Positions 1 through 10,248 of a DNA stretch of 64,000 bases are shown here, in pieces. The notes under the pieces are model-generated. The model searched no databases. It saw only the letters and a program-made list of their open reading frames with translations, and was not told the origin of the DNA. Source of the DNA: Microbacterium aurum (lineage in GTDB: Bacteria; Actinomycetota; Actinomycetes; Actinomycetales; Microbacteriaceae). The stretch covers positions 1,426,001 through 1,490,000 of the forward strand of contig NZ_JAFBCQ010000001.1 of the NCBI RefSeq assembly GCF_016907815.1, read 5' to 3'. Each line of letters begins with the position of its first letter. Position 1 is the stretch's first letter. Both the position numbers and the translations under genes were made by a program.

Positions 1-1
1 C

Positions 2-823
2 ATCCGCGCCGCCCGCGCCGCGTTCCCCGACATCCCGCATGTCGCCGTCTTCGACACCGCGTTCCACCAGACGCTGCCGCCCGCGGCCTACACGTACGCG
101 ATCGATCGCGACCTCGCGCGAAAGCACCGCATCCGCCGGTACGGCTTCCACGGCACGAGCCACAAATTCGTGAGCGAAGCGGCGGCCCGGTTCGTCGACC
201 AGCCGCTGCGCGAGCTCACGCAGATCGTCCTGCACCTCGGCAACGGCGCATCGATCACGGCGATCGACGGCGGGCACTCGGTCGAGACCTCGATGGGGCT
301 CACCCCGCTGGAGGGCCTCGTGATGGGGACGCGCTCCGGTGACCTCGACCCCTCGGTGCTCCTCGTGCTGGCGCGCCGCGAAGAGATGACTCCGGGCGAG
401 CTCGACACCCTGCTGAACAAGCGCAGCGGCCTGCTGGGCCTCGCGGGCGTCAGCGACATGCGCGACATCGAGCAGCGCCGCGAGGCGGGCGACGGCGGCG
501 CGATGCTCGCCTTCGACGTGTACATCCACCGGATCCGCGCCTACATCGGCGCGTACATCGCGCAGCTCGGCGGCGTGGACGTCATCTCGTTCACGGCGGG
601 TGTGGGCGAGAACTCGCCCCTCGTGCGGGCGCAGGCGCTGGCGACGCTGGGGTTCCTCGGCATCCGCCTCGACCCCGAGCGCAACGAGCGCCGGGAACGC
701 GGCATCCGCGTCATCTCCACCGATGACTCCGCCGTCACGGTCCTCGTCGTGCCCACCAACGAGGAGCTCGAGATCGCGCGCCAGACGCTCGAGGTCGCGA
801 GCCCCGCCGGAGCGCGCGACTGA
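2..823 (+). CDS. ackA: Acetate kinase, 3' part (5' end outside window)
   Basis: Acetate kinase interconverts acetate + ATP and acetyl phosphate + ADP in the cytoplasm. The reading frame is open from base 2, so only the C-terminal ~273 residues of a usual ~400 are present. Family motifs are clear: [18 protein letters not shown], the phosphate-binding segment HLGNGASI, then [21 protein letters not shown], and [10 protein letters not shown] near the C-terminus. These belong to the ASKHA fold. In actinobacteria ackA normally follows pta, which would lie left of the window. The gene ends 42 bp before the HAD gene. Confidence 0.97.
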   Translation: MRAARAAFPDIPHVAVFDTAFHQTLPPAAYTYAIDRDLARKHRIRRYGFHGTSHKFVSEAAARFVDQPLRELTQIVLHLGNGASITAIDGGHSVETSMGLTPLEGLVMGTRSGDLDPSVLLVLARREEMTPGELDTLLNKRSGLLGLAGVSDMRDIEQRREAGDGGAMLAFDVYIHRIRAYIGAYIAQLGGVDVISFTAGVGENSPLVRAQALATLGFLGIRLDPERNERRERGIRVISTDDSAVTVLVVPTNEELEIARQTLEVASPAGARD

Positions 824-865
824 GAACGTCACGCGCCGGACACACCCCGCGACTACGCTGGCACA

Positions 866-1594
866 GTGACGAACGAGCTTCCCGATCTCGCGACCTTCGA
901 CGGCGTCCTCTTCGACCTCGACGGCGTCCTCACGCCGACCGCCGAGGTGCACATGCACGCGTGGCAGACGATGTTCACTGAGCTGTTCACGGCATGGGGG
1001 ATCGAACCGGCATACACCGAGGACGACTACTTCCGCTGGCTCGACGGCAAGCAGCGCTACGACGGCGTCGCGAGCCTGCTGCGCTCGCGTGACGTCGAGA
1101 TCCCGTGGGGCGATCCGTCCGATCCGCCGACGGCAGACACGGTGTGCGGCATCGGCAACCGCAAGAACGAGGTGTTCGCGCGCGTTCTGCGCAGCGAGGG
1201 GATCGCGCCCTACCCCGGGTCGCTCGCCCTGATCGAGCAGCTCCGCGCGGCCGGCACGCCGATCGGCGTCGTCTCGAGCTCGAAGAACGCCGACGAGGTC
1301 CTGCGCGCCGCCGGCATCCGCGACTTCTTCCCCGTCGTGATGGACGGCGTCGTCGCCGAGCGCGAGCGGCTGCGTTCCAAGCCGGCACCCGACATGTTCG
1401 CCGAGGGGGCGCGGATGCTCGGCGTCGACCCGGCCCGCAGCGCCGCCGTCGAGGACGCGCACTCGGGCGTCGCCTCCGCTGCCGCGGCGGGTTTCGCGCT
1501 CGTCGTCGGCGTCGATCGCGGCGCGGGGGCCGAGGCACTCCTCGATCTCGGTGCGACCCTCGTCGTGGACGACCTCGCGGCGTTCGTCCGATGA
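866..1594 (+). CDS. Beta-phosphoglucomutase-like HAD phosphatase/mutase
   Basis: A 242-residue HAD subfamily I protein starting with GTG. Motif I is FDLDGVLT with the nucleophile Asp, motif II lies in GVVSSSKNA, motif III is the Lys of KPAPDMF, and motif IV is VEDAHSGV. The large helical cap after motif I is typical of beta-phosphoglucomutases, which convert beta-glucose 1-phosphate to glucose 6-phosphate. Its stop codon overlaps the start of a GH65 phosphorylase (ATGA), a classical pairing in which the phosphorylase makes beta-glucose 1-phosphate and this enzyme feeds it to glycolysis. The exact substrate is inferred from this pairing. Confidence 0.85.
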   Translation: MTNELPDLATFDGVLFDLDGVLTPTAEVHMHAWQTMFTELFTAWGIEPAYTEDDYFRWLDGKQRYDGVASLLRSRDVEIPWGDPSDPPTADTVCGIGNRKNEVFARVLRSEGIAPYPGSLALIEQLRAAGTPIGVVSSSKNADEVLRAAGIRDFFPVVMDGVVAERERLRSKPAPDMFAEGARMLGVDPARSAAVEDAHSGVASAAAAGFALVVGVDRGAGAEALLDLGATLVVDDLAAFVR

Positions 1595-4170
1595 TGCGCG
1601 GCACCTCCGAGAACGGCACGACCGAAGGGATGGACAGGATGGATCGCGACCGTTTCCCCGTCGACGAGTGGCGTCTGATCGAGAAGAGGTTCTCGCTCGC
1701 CGACGTCGGCGTCACCGAGACGCTGTTCACCCTCGGCAACGGCTACCTGGGGCTGCGGGGCAACCACCCCGAGGGTGGCCACGCGCACGAGCACGGCACG
1801 TTCATCAACGGCTTCCACGAGACCTTCCCGATCCGTCACGCCGAGCAGGCGTACGGGTTCGCCGAGGTCGGGCAGACGATCATCAACGCACCGGACGCCA
1901 AGGTCATGCGCGTGTACGTCGACGACGAGCCGCTCGACTTCGACACCGCGGACATCCGCGAGTACGAGCGGGTGCTCGACATGCGCCGCGGCGTGTTGAC
2001 GCGTCATCTGCGGTGGGTGACCCCCGCCGGCAAGGACGTCCAGATCGATGTCGATCGGCTCGTCTCGTTCGACGAGAAGCACCTCGCGGTGATGCGGCTG
2101 ACGGTGACGGTGCTGAACTCCGACGCCCCGGTCACGATCGTCTGCCAGCTGGTGAACCGGCAGGATGGCGAGGACGTGTACGGCGGCACAGCCCCCGGCA
2201 CGCAGCGCGCCGGCTTCGACCCGCGCAAGGCCGAGAAGATCGCCGAGCGCGTGCTGGCACCGCAGGAGTACTGGCAGGACGGCGGACGCACCGCCCTGTC
2301 GTACCGCGTGACCGAGTCGGGCATGACGATCGCCGTCGTGGCCGACCACCTCATCGACACCGAGAACGAGTACTCGGCGCGCACCTCGGTGGAGCCGGAC
2401 ATCGCGAAGAACGTGTTCCGCGTGCAGGCGAAGGCCGGCGTGCCGGTCACCGTTACCAAGCTCGTCAGCTACCACACTTCCCGCGGGGTCCCCACGCGCG
2501 AACTGGTCGACCGGGGGCGCCGGACGCTCGACCGGGTCGCCGCGGAGGGCGTGCAGTCCGCGTACGACCGGCAGGCGGAGTGGCTCGACGGATTCTGGCG
2601 CCGCTCCGACGTCGTCATCGAAGGTCACGCCGATCTGCAGCAGGCGACGCGCTGGTGCCTCTTCCAGCTCGCGCAGGCCGCCGCCCGCGCCGACGGCCTC
2701 GGCGTGCCGGCCAAGGGCGTGTCCGGGTCGGGCTACAGCGGCCACTACTTCTGGGACACCGAGATCTACGTGCTCCCGTTCCTCACCTACACGACGCCGC
2801 AGTGGGCGCGCAACGCGCTGCGGATGCGGTACCTCATGCTGCCGGCCGCCCGCCGGCGCGCGGCGCAGCTGAACGAAGCGGGTGCCCTGTTCCCGTGGCG
2901 GACGATCAGCGGCGAGGAGGCCTCGGCGTACTACGCCGCCGGCACCGCGCAGTACCACATCAACGCCGACGTGAGCTTCGCGCTCGGCAAGTACGTGCGC
3001 GCGACCGGCGACGACGACTTCCTCTACCGGGAGGGCGTGGACATCGCCGTGGAGACCGCCCGGCTGTGGGCGACGCTCGGCTTCTGGCGGTACAACGAGG
3101 ACGGCCAGCCCGAGGTGTTCCACATCCACGGCGTGACCGGCCCGGACGAGTACACGACGGTCGTCAACGACAACCTGTTCACAAACGTCATGGCCCGCTT
3201 CAACCTGCGCTTCGCGGCGCGGGTGGTGCGCGAGATGGCCGAGGCGGCGCCGGAGGCGTACGCCCTCATGGCGAAGCGGCTCGACCTCGACCCCGCCGAG
3301 CCCGACGCGTGGGATGCCGCGGCCGAGGCCATGCACATCCCCTACAGCGAGGGTCTCGGCATCCACCCCCAGGACGCGGTGTTCCTGGAGCGGGAGGTGT
3401 GGGACCTCGAGTCCACGCCGCCCGAGCAGCGCCCCCTGCTGCTGCACTTCCACCCGCTCGTCATCTACCGCTACCAGGTGCTCAAGCAGGCCGACGTCGT
3501 GCTCGCGCTGTACCTGCAGGGCAACCACTTCACCGACGAGGAGAAGCTCGCCGACTTCGAGTACTACGACCCGCTGACGACGGGGGATTCGACCCTGTCG
3601 GCGGTCGTGCAGGCGATCCTCGCGGCGGAGGTCGGGTACCAGGACCTGGCGCTGCAGTACTTCGCGCAGTCGATCTTCGTCGACCTCGGCGATCTGCATC
3701 ACAACGCCGCCGACGGCGTGCACGTCGCCTCCGCGGGCGGGGTGTGGACGGCGCTGGTCGCCGGGTTCGGCGGCATGCGCGACCACTACGGCGAGCTGAG
3801 CTTCGACCCGCGTCTGCCCGAGGCCTGGCCGTCGCTGTCGTACACGCTGCACTGGCGGGGGACGGAGCTGAAGGTGCGCATCACGCGCGACGCGATGACG
3901 GTGGATGCCGCCGGTGGCGGTCCGGTCTCGTTCTCGGTGCGGGGCGCGTCCGTGACGGTCGAGCCCGGCGGATCGGTCACGGTGCCGCTGGACGGCCAGG
4001 GCCCCCGGCTCAGCGGCCGGCCGACGCTGAGCGACATCGGCGAGTCGCTGCGCGAGGACGGCACGCTGCTGTCGGCGTCGGTCCCGACGATGACCACCAG
4101 CATCCCGGTCATCACCGGCAGCCAGCCGGTCGTCGGCGGGGACGATTCAGCGCTGGGCATCGACACCTGA
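1591..4170 (+). CDS. Glycoside hydrolase family 65 disaccharide phosphorylase (maltose/trehalose/kojibiose type)
   Basis: Inverting phosphorylases of this family split a glucose disaccharide with phosphate to beta-glucose 1-phosphate and glucose. The 859-residue protein has the GH65 layout: N-terminal beta-sandwich, (alpha/alpha)6 barrel, short C-terminal beta domain. Barrel motifs include SGSGYSGHYFWDTE, then VTGPDEYT, where Glu about residue 520 is the expected general acid. TTGDSTLSAVV matches the phosphate-binding loop. The ATG at 1591 overlaps the upstream HAD stop, so the genes are translationally coupled; in-frame ATGs at 1630 and 1639 are alternative starts. Which disaccharide is used cannot be read from the sequence. 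The C-terminal ~70 residues are rich in Gly, Val, Ser and Thr and poorly conserved. Confidence 0.93.
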   Translation: MMRGTSENGTTEGMDRMDRDRFPVDEWRLIEKRFSLADVGVTETLFTLGNGYLGLRGNHPEGGHAHEHGTFINGFHETFPIRHAEQAYGFAEVGQTIINAPDAKVMRVYVDDEPLDFDTADIREYERVLDMRRGVLTRHLRWVTPAGKDVQIDVDRLVSFDEKHLAVMRLTVTVLNSDAPVTIVCQLVNRQDGEDVYGGTAPGTQRAGFDPRKAEKIAERVLAPQEYWQDGGRTALSYRVTESGMTIAVVADHLIDTENEYSARTSVEPDIAKNVFRVQAKAGVPVTVTKLVSYHTSRGVPTRELVDRGRRTLDRVAAEGVQSAYDRQAEWLDGFWRRSDVVIEGHADLQQATRWCLFQLAQAAARADGLGVPAKGVSGSGYSGHYFWDTEIYVLPFLTYTTPQWARNALRMRYLMLPAARRRAAQLNEAGALFPWRTISGEEASAYYAAGTAQYHINADVSFALGKYVRATGDDDFLYREGVDIAVETARLWATLGFWRYNEDGQPEVFHIHGVTGPDEYTTVVNDNLFTNVMARFNLRFAARVVREMAEAAPEAYALMAKRLDLDPAEPDAWDAAAEAMHIPYSEGLGIHPQDAVFLEREVWDLESTPPEQRPLLLHFHPLVIYRYQVLKQADVVLALYLQGNHFTDEEKLADFEYYDPLTTGDSTLSAVVQAILAAEVGYQDLALQYFAQSIFVDLGDLHHNAADGVHVASAGGVWTALVAGFGGMRDHYGELSFDPRLPEAWPSLSYTLHWRGTELKVRITRDAMTVDAAGGGPVSFSVRGASVTVEPGGSVTVPLDGQGPRLSGRPTLSDIGESLREDGTLLSASVPTMTTSIPVITGSQPVVGGDDSALGIDT

Positions 4171-4196
4171 CCCGGGGCCGCGGGGCGCCCTCGCGC

Positions 4197-4270
4197 GTTC
4201 AGGTGGCGCGTTCAGGTGGCGCGTTCCGCGGCATCCGTCGCCGTGAGACCGCGTGTCGCGCCACCTGAAC
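4197..4270. repeat. Tandem plus inverted 14-bp repeat at a convergent gene end
   Basis: GTTCAGGTGGCGCG occurs at 4197-4210 and again at 4210-4223 (sharing one base), and its perfect inverted copy is at 4257-4270, leaving a 33-nt loop. It lies between the convergent GH65 and monooxygenase genes and overlaps the last ~20 codons of the latter. RNA from either strand could fold into a long hairpin, so a bidirectional transcription end is likely. No T-tract is seen. Confidence 0.75.
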
Positions 4271-5372
4271 GGTCCGCGACGATCGCGCGCACGGCGTCGC
4301 GGCCGGCACGGTTCGCGCCGACGGTGGACTGCGACGGGCCGTAGCCGATGAGGAACAGTCGCGGTTCGTCGGTCGCGCGCCCGTTCGCGACGCGGATGCC
4401 GCCGGCCGCCGTCCGCAGCCGCAGCGGTGCGAGGTGGGCGATGTCGGCGCGGAAGCCGGTGGCCCACAGGATGACGTCGGCGGGCTCGAACGTGCCGTCG
4501 GGCATGCGCACCCCGTGCTCCTCGACGGCGGTGAACATCGGATGCCGGACGAGAACGCCGCGCGCCTGCGCGGCGCGCGCCCAGGGCGTCCAGTGCTGGC
4601 CGGTCACGGAGATGACGCTCCCCGGCGGGTCACCGCGGCGGACGCGCTCCTCGACGCCCGCGATCGCGGCGACGCGTGCCGCGGTGTCGAACTCCGCGGC
4701 ATCCCACCGCACCTCGCGCCGGGTCACCCAGAACGTGTCGGCGGCGCGGGAGATCTCCTCGAGCAGCTGCACCGCCGAGATGCCGGCGCCGACGATGACG
4801 ACGCGGAGCCCTGCGAACGCGTCGGCAGAGACGTAGTCGTGCACGTGGAGCTGACGCCCCCGGAACGTCTCGGCGCCGGGGGAGTGCGGCCAGAACGGCC
4901 GTCGCCACGTGCCGGTCGCGTTGATGACGTACCGCGCCGCCCAGTCGCCGTGATCGGTCTCGACGATCAGTCGCCCGTGCGGGTCGTCGTCGGCGCGGCC
5001 GACCGCCCGCACCTGGACGGGACGCCGCACCTGCAGGTCGAAGCGACGCTCGTACGCGGCGAAGTAGGCGGGGAGCACCTCGCTCGCCGGCGCGGCTGGA
5101 TCGGCCGGCGGCACCGGGAAGCCGGGGAGCTCGTGGATGCCGTTGACCGTCGCCATCCGCAGCGACGCCCATCGGTGCTGCCACGCGCCGCCCGGCGCCG
5201 CCTCCGCGTCGAGCACCACGAACGAGGGCGAATCCGCGTCGCGCGCGGACGATGCCGGCGTGCCGTCGAGCGGAGGATGCGACACGAAGCCGCGTCGGCG
5301 CAGGTGATAGGCCGCCGACAGCCCCGCTTGCCCCGCGCCGATCACGACGACGTCGACCGGCTGCGCTTCCAC
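4212..5372 (-). CDS. FMO-like flavin-dependent NAD(P)H monooxygenase
   Basis: A 386-residue two-dinucleotide-fold flavoprotein (CzcO/FMO-like). The N-terminal FAD site is VVVIGAGQAGL and the NADPH site VVIVGAGISAVQ lies mid-protein. INATGTW and LWATGF are the ATG-type motifs of this group. It probably oxygenates a small organic substrate using NADPH, FAD and O2; the substrate is unknown. The GTG at 5372 is chosen because the Rossmann strand begins 8 residues later and upstream sequence in this frame is low-complexity Arg/Gly. The C-terminus contains a repeat shared with the neighbouring intergenic DNA. Confidence 0.85.
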   Translation of the reverse strand: MEAQPVDVVVIGAGQAGLSAAYHLRRRGFVSHPPLDGTPASSARDADSPSFVVLDAEAAPGGAWQHRWASLRMATVNGIHELPGFPVPPADPAAPASEVLPAYFAAYERRFDLQVRRPVQVRAVGRADDDPHGRLIVETDHGDWAARYVINATGTWRRPFWPHSPGAETFRGRQLHVHDYVSADAFAGLRVVIVGAGISAVQLLEEISRAADTFWVTRREVRWDAAEFDTAARVAAIAGVEERVRRGDPPGSVISVTGQHWTPWARAAQARGVLVRHPMFTAVEEHGVRMPDGTFEPADVILWATGFRADIAHLAPLRLRTAAGGIRVANGRATDEPRLFLIGYGPSQSTVGANRAGRDAVRAIVADRSGGATRGLTATDAAERAT

Positions 5373-5470
5373 ACCCTGTGCAACGCCCGCGCCCGCCCGC
5401 TGTTCCCGCCCCGCCTCGCCCCGCCAGCCCCCGCCTCGCCTCGCCTCGCCTCGCCAGACCCCGCCCCGCC

Positions 5471-5549
5471 CGCCGAGTGCGCCCGTTCTCGCCGAGCGCG
5501 CCCGTTGCGGACGGTCTGCAGGGGGTGATCTCGGCGAGAACAGGCCCGG
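5471..5549. repeat. Dispersed intergenic inverted-repeat element, copy A
   Basis: Within the 271-bp gap between the divergent monooxygenase and dnaX genes. GTTCTCGCCGA at 5485-5495 pairs perfectly with 5531-5541. The 26 bp at 5485-5510 recur with a single mismatch at 60597-60622, also intergenic. The rest of the gap (5400-5470) is low-complexity GC-rich DNA with short repeats of a cctcg type. Confidence 0.7.
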
Positions 5550-5643
5550 TCGGCGACAGGGCGAGGGGGAGCGCGCAGGGGGCGGGGAGCGGAGGGGTGG
5601 GATGCCAGGGCGCGATGTCGGGAGCACACCGTAGTCTGTTCTG

Positions 5644-7980
5644 GTGACCACCGCCCTGTACCGCCGCTACCGTCCCGAGACGTTCGGTGAGATGATCGGG
5701 CAGGCCCAGGTCACCGAGCCGCTGATGACGGCGCTGCGCAGTGACCGGGTCGGTCATGCGTACCTGTTCAGTGGGCCGCGCGGCTGCGGCAAGACGACGT
5801 CGGCACGCATCCTCGCCCGCTGCCTGAACTGCGCCGAGGGTCCCACCGACACCCCGTGCGGCGTGTGCGACAGCTGTGTCGAGCTGAGCCGTGGCGGCGG
5901 TGGTTCGCTCGACGTGGTCGAGATCGACGCGGCATCCCACAACGGCGTCGACGACGCCCGCGACCTGCGCGAACGCGCCATCTTCGCCCCCGCGCGCGAC
6001 CGGTTCAAGATCTTCATCCTCGACGAGGCGCACATGGTCACGGCGCAGGGGTTCAACGCCCTGCTGAAGCTCGTCGAGGAGCCGCCGGAGCACGTCAAGT
6101 TCATCTTCGCGACGACCGAGCCCGAGAAGGTCATCGGCACGATCCGTTCGCGCACCCACCACTATCCGTTCCGGCTCGTCGCTCCCGCGGCCATGCTCGA
6201 GTACGTCGAGCAGCTGTGCGCCCAGGAAGGCGTGCAGGTCGAGGCCGGCGTGCTGCCGCTCGTGGTCCGCGCCGGCGGCGGCTCGCCGCGCGACACGCTG
6301 TCGCTCCTCGACCAGCTGATCGCCGGCTCCGACCCGTCGACGGGGTCCGAGGCCGCCCTGGTGAGATACGAGCGGGCGGTGTCGCTGCTCGGCTACACGC
6401 ACGCCGAACTGCTCGACGAGGTCGTGACGGCGTTCTCCGCGCACGACGCCGCAGCCGCGTTCGCCGCCGTCGACCGGGTCGTGCAGACCGGACAGGACCC
6501 GCGCCGCTTCGTCGACGACCTGCTCGAGCGCCTGCGCGACCTCATCATCGTCGCGGCGACCGGTGCCGGCGCGGGCGCCGTGCTGCGCGGCATCCCCGCC
6601 GACGAGCTCGAGCGCATGGGGCGTCAGGCCTCGGCGTTCGGCACCGACCGCCTCTCCCGCATCGCGGACCTCGTCGTCGGCACGCTCGACGACATGACCG
6701 GAGCGACCTCGCCGCGACTGCAGCTCGAACTGCTCGTGGCGCGCGTCCTCGCGCACGCCGACGCGGTCGCTCCCGCCGGTGCACCGGCGGCGACGGCGGC
6801 GCCCGGTGCCGCGGCGGCTCCCGTGGCGGCGCCCGCAGTGGCCTCGCCCCCGGCGACTGCGCCCGCGGCCTCCGCGACCCCGGCGCCCGCGACCATGGCG
6901 CCCGCGCCCACGACGGCGGCGGCGCCTACCGCGCCGAGTGCGGAGCGCGACACCGCGCCGCTCTCCGCCGCCGCAGCGCCCGCGCCTGCTGCCGCGGAAA
7001 CCGCGTCCGCCCGGGCGCCCTCGCCCGCCGCAGCGTCGGCGCCCGTCCCGCCGCCCCCGCCGGTCGTGCCGGCGGGGCCGATCACCCTGGCGCACGTCCG
7101 GGACGCGTGGCCCGAGATCCTGCAGCGACTCGAGCCGATCAGCCGCGCGTCGTGGATGATCGCGACCGTCTCGACGCCCGTCGCCTTCGCCGACGATGTG
7201 CTCACCCTGAGCTTCCAGAGCCAGGCCGACGTCGCGGCGTTCAAGAAGCTCGCCGGCGGCAAGGGGCCGAGCGAAGACCTCCGCGGGGCCATCCGCGACG
7301 TCCTCGGCGTCCGGGTGAAGTACGTCGCCCGGCACGACTCCGACGGCGCCATCCCGCCGGACGCCCCCTCGACCGGCCGCGACTCCGGTGGGCCGGATGC
7401 CGGTGCCGGCCCGTCTGCTCCGCCCGCGCCCACCGGTCGCGCCGCCGCGCCGACCGCACCGACGCCGCCCGCCGCGCGGCCCGCGGTGCGCGAGTCGGCC
7501 GCCGCTCCTGTGACGGAGTGGGCGGTCGCCCGCATCCCTTCCTCGCCCGATCCCGGCGGCCCACCGGCGGCGTCGCAGGCGGGTGCGGCCGACGCCCCCC
7601 GCGCCAGCACGATGGCCCCGCCCGCGGCCGCGCCGGTCCCCGCCGGGCTCGCCGTGGACGACGAGCCCGAAGAGGCGGCATCCGCCACGCCCGTGCTGAC
7701 GCTGGAACGCGACGGCGACGTGATTCGCGACGAGGCGGTGGTCGATGCCGACGACGACGAGCTGCCGCCGCCGGTCGACGCCGAGGCGCCGGTGCCGCCG
7801 CGCGCGCCGGTCGCGGTCGAGCCCCGCGGCGCTCAGAACGCCCCCGGCCGGGCGACGAACGGTGCGCGGCCGTCGCGCGGCATTGAGCGGGTCGGCGAGG
7901 CCGTCGTGCGTCAGATGCTGGGTGCGACGTTCGTGCGTGAAGAGCCCTACAGCCCGCCGACGCGGTTCCAGGAGCGGTGA
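5644..7980 (+). CDS. dnaX: DNA polymerase III subunits gamma/tau
   Basis: Clamp-loader ATPase of the replicative polymerase. The 778-residue protein begins at GTG with the family signature [17 protein letters not shown]. It has Walker [15 protein letters not shown], a zinc-binding cluster of cysteines (CLNC...CGVCDSC), Walker B DEAH in [10 protein letters not shown], and a sensor/arginine-finger region near [16 protein letters not shown]. Residues ~375-480 and ~570-700 are long Ala/Pro-rich linkers, with a tau-like domain V segment between ([18 protein letters not shown]). recR follows 14 bp downstream. No programmed frameshift signal for a separate gamma form was identified. Confidence 0.97.
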   Translation: MTTALYRRYRPETFGEMIGQAQVTEPLMTALRSDRVGHAYLFSGPRGCGKTTSARILARCLNCAEGPTDTPCGVCDSCVELSRGGGGSLDVVEIDAASHNGVDDARDLRERAIFAPARDRFKIFILDEAHMVTAQGFNALLKLVEEPPEHVKFIFATTEPEKVIGTIRSRTHHYPFRLVAPAAMLEYVEQLCAQEGVQVEAGVLPLVVRAGGGSPRDTLSLLDQLIAGSDPSTGSEAALVRYERAVSLLGYTHAELLDEVVTAFSAHDAAAAFAAVDRVVQTGQDPRRFVDDLLERLRDLIIVAATGAGAGAVLRGIPADELERMGRQASAFGTDRLSRIADLVVGTLDDMTGATSPRLQLELLVARVLAHADAVAPAGAPAATAAPGAAAAPVAAPAVASPPATAPAASATPAPATMAPAPTTAAAPTAPSAERDTAPLSAAAAPAPAAAETASARAPSPAAASAPVPPPPPVVPAGPITLAHVRDAWPEILQRLEPISRASWMIATVSTPVAFADDVLTLSFQSQADVAAFKKLAGGKGPSEDLRGAIRDVLGVRVKYVARHDSDGAIPPDAPSTGRDSGGPDAGAGPSAPPAPTGRAAAPTAPTPPAARPAVRESAAAPVTEWAVARIPSSPDPGGPPAASQAGAADAPRASTMAPPAAAPVPAGLAVDDEPEEAASATPVLTLERDGDVIRDEAVVDADDDELPPPVDAEAPVPPRAPVAVEPRGAQNAPGRATNGARPSRGIERVGEAVVRQMLGATFVREEPYSPPTRFQER

Positions 7981-7994
7981 GGCGAGCAGAACCC

Positions 7995-8588
7995 ATGTAC
8001 GACGGCATCGTCCAAGACCTCATCGACGAGTTCGGCCGCCTCCCCGGCATCGGGCCGAAGTCGGCGCAGCGGATCGCGTTCCACATCCTGCAGACGCCCA
8101 CGTTCGACGTCTCCCGCCTGTCGCACCTGCTGGGTGAACTGCGGGAGCGGGTGCGGTTCTGCGAGATCTGTGGCAACGTCAGCGAGCAGGAGCGCTGCGC
8201 GATCTGCCGCGATCCGCGTCGCGACGGCACGCTCATCTGCGTCGTCGAAGACGCCAAGGACGTCTCCGCGATCGAGCGCACCCGCGAGTTCCGCGGGCTC
8301 TATCACGTGCTCGGCGGCGCGATCAGCCCGATCGCAGGCATCGGACCCGACGACCTGCGCATCACGCAGCTGATGCAGCGACTCGCCGACGGCACGGTGC
8401 AGGAGGTCATCCTCGCCACCAACCCGAATCTCGAGGGCGAGGCGACCGCGACCTACCTCAGCCGGCTGCTGCACACCATGGAGATCCGCGTCACTCGCCT
8501 GGCTTCGGGCCTTCCGGTCGGCGGTGACCTGGAGTACGCCGACGAGGTGACCCTCGGCCGGGCCTTCGAGGGCCGGCGCAGCGTGTGA
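7995..8588 (+). CDS. recR: Recombination mediator RecR
   Basis: RecR acts with RecF/RecO to load RecA at gaps. The 197 residues are the normal family length. An N-terminal helix-hairpin-helix ([19 protein letters not shown]) is followed by the four-cysteine zinc finger [18 protein letters not shown] and a Toprim domain ([14 protein letters not shown] ... [16 protein letters not shown]). ATG 7995 gives the canonical MYDG start; an in-frame GTG at 7977 overlaps the dnaX stop but would add six atypical residues. Confidence 0.97.
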   Translation: MYDGIVQDLIDEFGRLPGIGPKSAQRIAFHILQTPTFDVSRLSHLLGELRERVRFCEICGNVSEQERCAICRDPRRDGTLICVVEDAKDVSAIERTREFRGLYHVLGGAISPIAGIGPDDLRITQLMQRLADGTVQEVILATNPNLEGEATATYLSRLLHTMEIRVTRLASGLPVGGDLEYADEVTLGRAFEGRRSV

Positions 8589-9517
8589 TGTCACCCGCCG
8601 TTTCCGGCCGCGCATGGGGTCTCTACGCGCTCATGGCCGTGCTGTGGGGCATCCCGTACCTGTTCATCAAAGAGGCCGTCGACTCCATCTCGCCCGCCGC
8701 GATCGTAGCCGGCCGCACGCTGCTCGGGGCGGCCGTGCTGTTGCCGATCGCCCTGCATCGGGGCGCACTGCGGCCGGCGTTGCGGGTGTGGCCCTGGGTC
8801 CTCGCGTTCGGCGCCGTCGAGATGGCCGGGCCCTTTCTCCTCCTCGGCCACGCCGAGCAGACGCTCCCCTCCGGGCTCACGGGACTGCTCGTGGCCACCG
8901 TGCCGCTGTTCGCCGCCGGCATCGCGCTCGCCCGGGGCGACCGGTCGGTGCTCTCGCCCGCGCGGGCCGTGGGGCTGCTCGTGGGGTTCGCCGGCGTCGT
9001 CGTCATCGTCGCCGGTCCGGGCCTCGCCGTCGCGGAACCCGCGCAGGCACTCGGCGCCATCGGCCAGGTGCTGCTGGTCGCGCTCCTCTACGCCATCGCA
9101 CCGTTCATCATCGCAACCAAGCTCGCGCATGTGCCGTCGCTCGGCACCATCACCCTCGCGCTGCTGGCGGTCGGCATCGCCTACCTGCCGTTCGCGCTGC
9201 TCACCCAGCACGAGATGCCCACCCTGCGCAGCGGACTGTCGCTGATCGCCCTCGGCATCCTGTGCACGGCGCTCGCGTTCCTCGGTTTCTTCGCCTTGAT
9301 CGGCGAGGTCGGACCCGTCCGGGCGCCGCTGTTCACCTACGTCAACCCGATCGTCGCGATCGTCCTCGGCGTCGTCCTGCTCGGCGAGGCGCTGTCGACG
9401 GGGCTGCTCGTCGGCTTCCCGCTGGTGATCGTCGGATGCTGGCTCGCGGCCACCGGCGGCCGGCTCAGGCCGCGGCGGCCGGCGGACGGCGAACTTCCGC
9501 CGATCGCGGCGGCCTGA
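8588..9517 (+). CDS. EamA/DMT-family transporter
   Basis: A 309-residue integral membrane protein with about ten hydrophobic helices and two EamA repeats (ALMAVLWGIPYLFIKEAV at the start; a second repeat from about residue 155). These carriers usually export metabolites or drugs; the substrate is unknown. The ATG shares one base with the recR stop (TGATG), so it is probably co-transcribed with dnaX-recR. A GTG three bases upstream (8585) is also possible. Confidence 0.88.
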   Translation: MSPAVSGRAWGLYALMAVLWGIPYLFIKEAVDSISPAAIVAGRTLLGAAVLLPIALHRGALRPALRVWPWVLAFGAVEMAGPFLLLGHAEQTLPSGLTGLLVATVPLFAAGIALARGDRSVLSPARAVGLLVGFAGVVVIVAGPGLAVAEPAQALGAIGQVLLVALLYAIAPFIIATKLAHVPSLGTITLALLAVGIAYLPFALLTQHEMPTLRSGLSLIALGILCTALAFLGFFALIGEVGPVRAPLFTYVNPIVAIVLGVVLLGEALSTGLLVGFPLVIVGCWLAATGGRLRPRRPADGELPPIAAA

Positions 9518-9523
9518 ACGCCG

Positions 9524-10036
9524 TCAGCGCAGCACCTCCACGAGGACGACCCACGAGATCAGCAGCGCCGCCATGATCGCCAGGATCGAGCCCGCCGCGA
9601 ACACCACGAGTCCCGCCGGCGCGCCGGAGATGAGCAGCAGCGCACCGACGAGATAGGCCACCGGCGCCGCGAAGCCGAGCGCGGCCTTCAGCGGACGCAA
9701 CCGGTTCACCGGGTCGCGGCTCTCCCGGATGCGCAGCGCCGCCTGCACCGGGAACGCCGTGAACAGCAGGGCGATCACGAGAACCGCGACGCCGTACGAG
9801 GTCGCGCCGATGCCGGGGATGAGACCGATGGCGGATGCCGAGATCGCGAGCACCAGGCCGCCGATCGCGGCGGCCAGCCGGGACGTCAGCGACGTCGCCG
9901 TGACGATGTCGGCGATGTTGACGCTCGCCGCCACGATCACGAGGCCGGCGAGGGCGGCCGTGGCGCCCACCATGGCGACGTTGACGTCGTGCCACTGCTC
10001 GATCGCGGCCGCGCGTGCCAGATCTGTCGGCGTCAT
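9524..10036 (-). CDS. Hypothetical four- to five-helix membrane protein
   Basis: 170 residues, ATG start. Hydrophobic segments occur around residues 22-42, 52-75, 78-98, 122-142 and 145-168. There are no catalytic motifs or cysteines, and no family was recognised. It is convergent with the EamA gene, with only 6 bp between the two stop codons. Confidence 0.7.
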   Translation of the reverse strand: MTPTDLARAAAIEQWHDVNVAMVGATAALAGLVIVAASVNIADIVTATSLTSRLAAAIGGLVLAISASAIGLIPGIGATSYGVAVLVIALLFTAFPVQAALRIRESRDPVNRLRPLKAALGFAAPVAYLVGALLLISGAPAGLVVFAAGSILAIMAALLISWVVLVEVLR

Positions 10037-10057
10037 GGTCGGAGGCTAGCGGGCCCC

Positions 10058-10129
10058 GTCACAGGGCGGGGCCGGGTCACAGGGCGGGGCCGGGTCACAG
10101 GGCGGGGCCGCGTCACATGGCGGGGCCGG
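10058..10129. repeat. Four tandem copies of an 18-bp GC-rich unit
   Basis: The unit GTCACAGGGCGGGGCCGG starts at 10058, 10076, 10094 and 10112. The first two copies are identical, the third differs only in its last base, and the fourth differs at one internal base. It lies between the divergent membrane-protein gene and lysC, a position where it could affect the promoter of either. Copy number may vary between strains. Confidence 0.9.
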
Positions 10130-10248
10130 CATGTCGGCATCCCTACAATGGTGCGGTGGGCGCGGCATCCGTGCGCCCTGCGTGTTCCACCGGCATCCCG
10201 CTCCGCCTCGCGCGGCTGCGGCGCCGCACGTCCCCGGGAGTTCCACAC

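Noticed and set aside
1210..3852. An 880-codon open frame antisense to the GH65 gene
   Set aside because: Composition is Arg/His/Val-rich with no motifs. It is the usual shadow of a high-GC gene with G/C at third positions.
10058..10129. Tandem repeats as a CRISPR array
   Set aside because: The units are contiguous with no spacers, and there are no cas genes.
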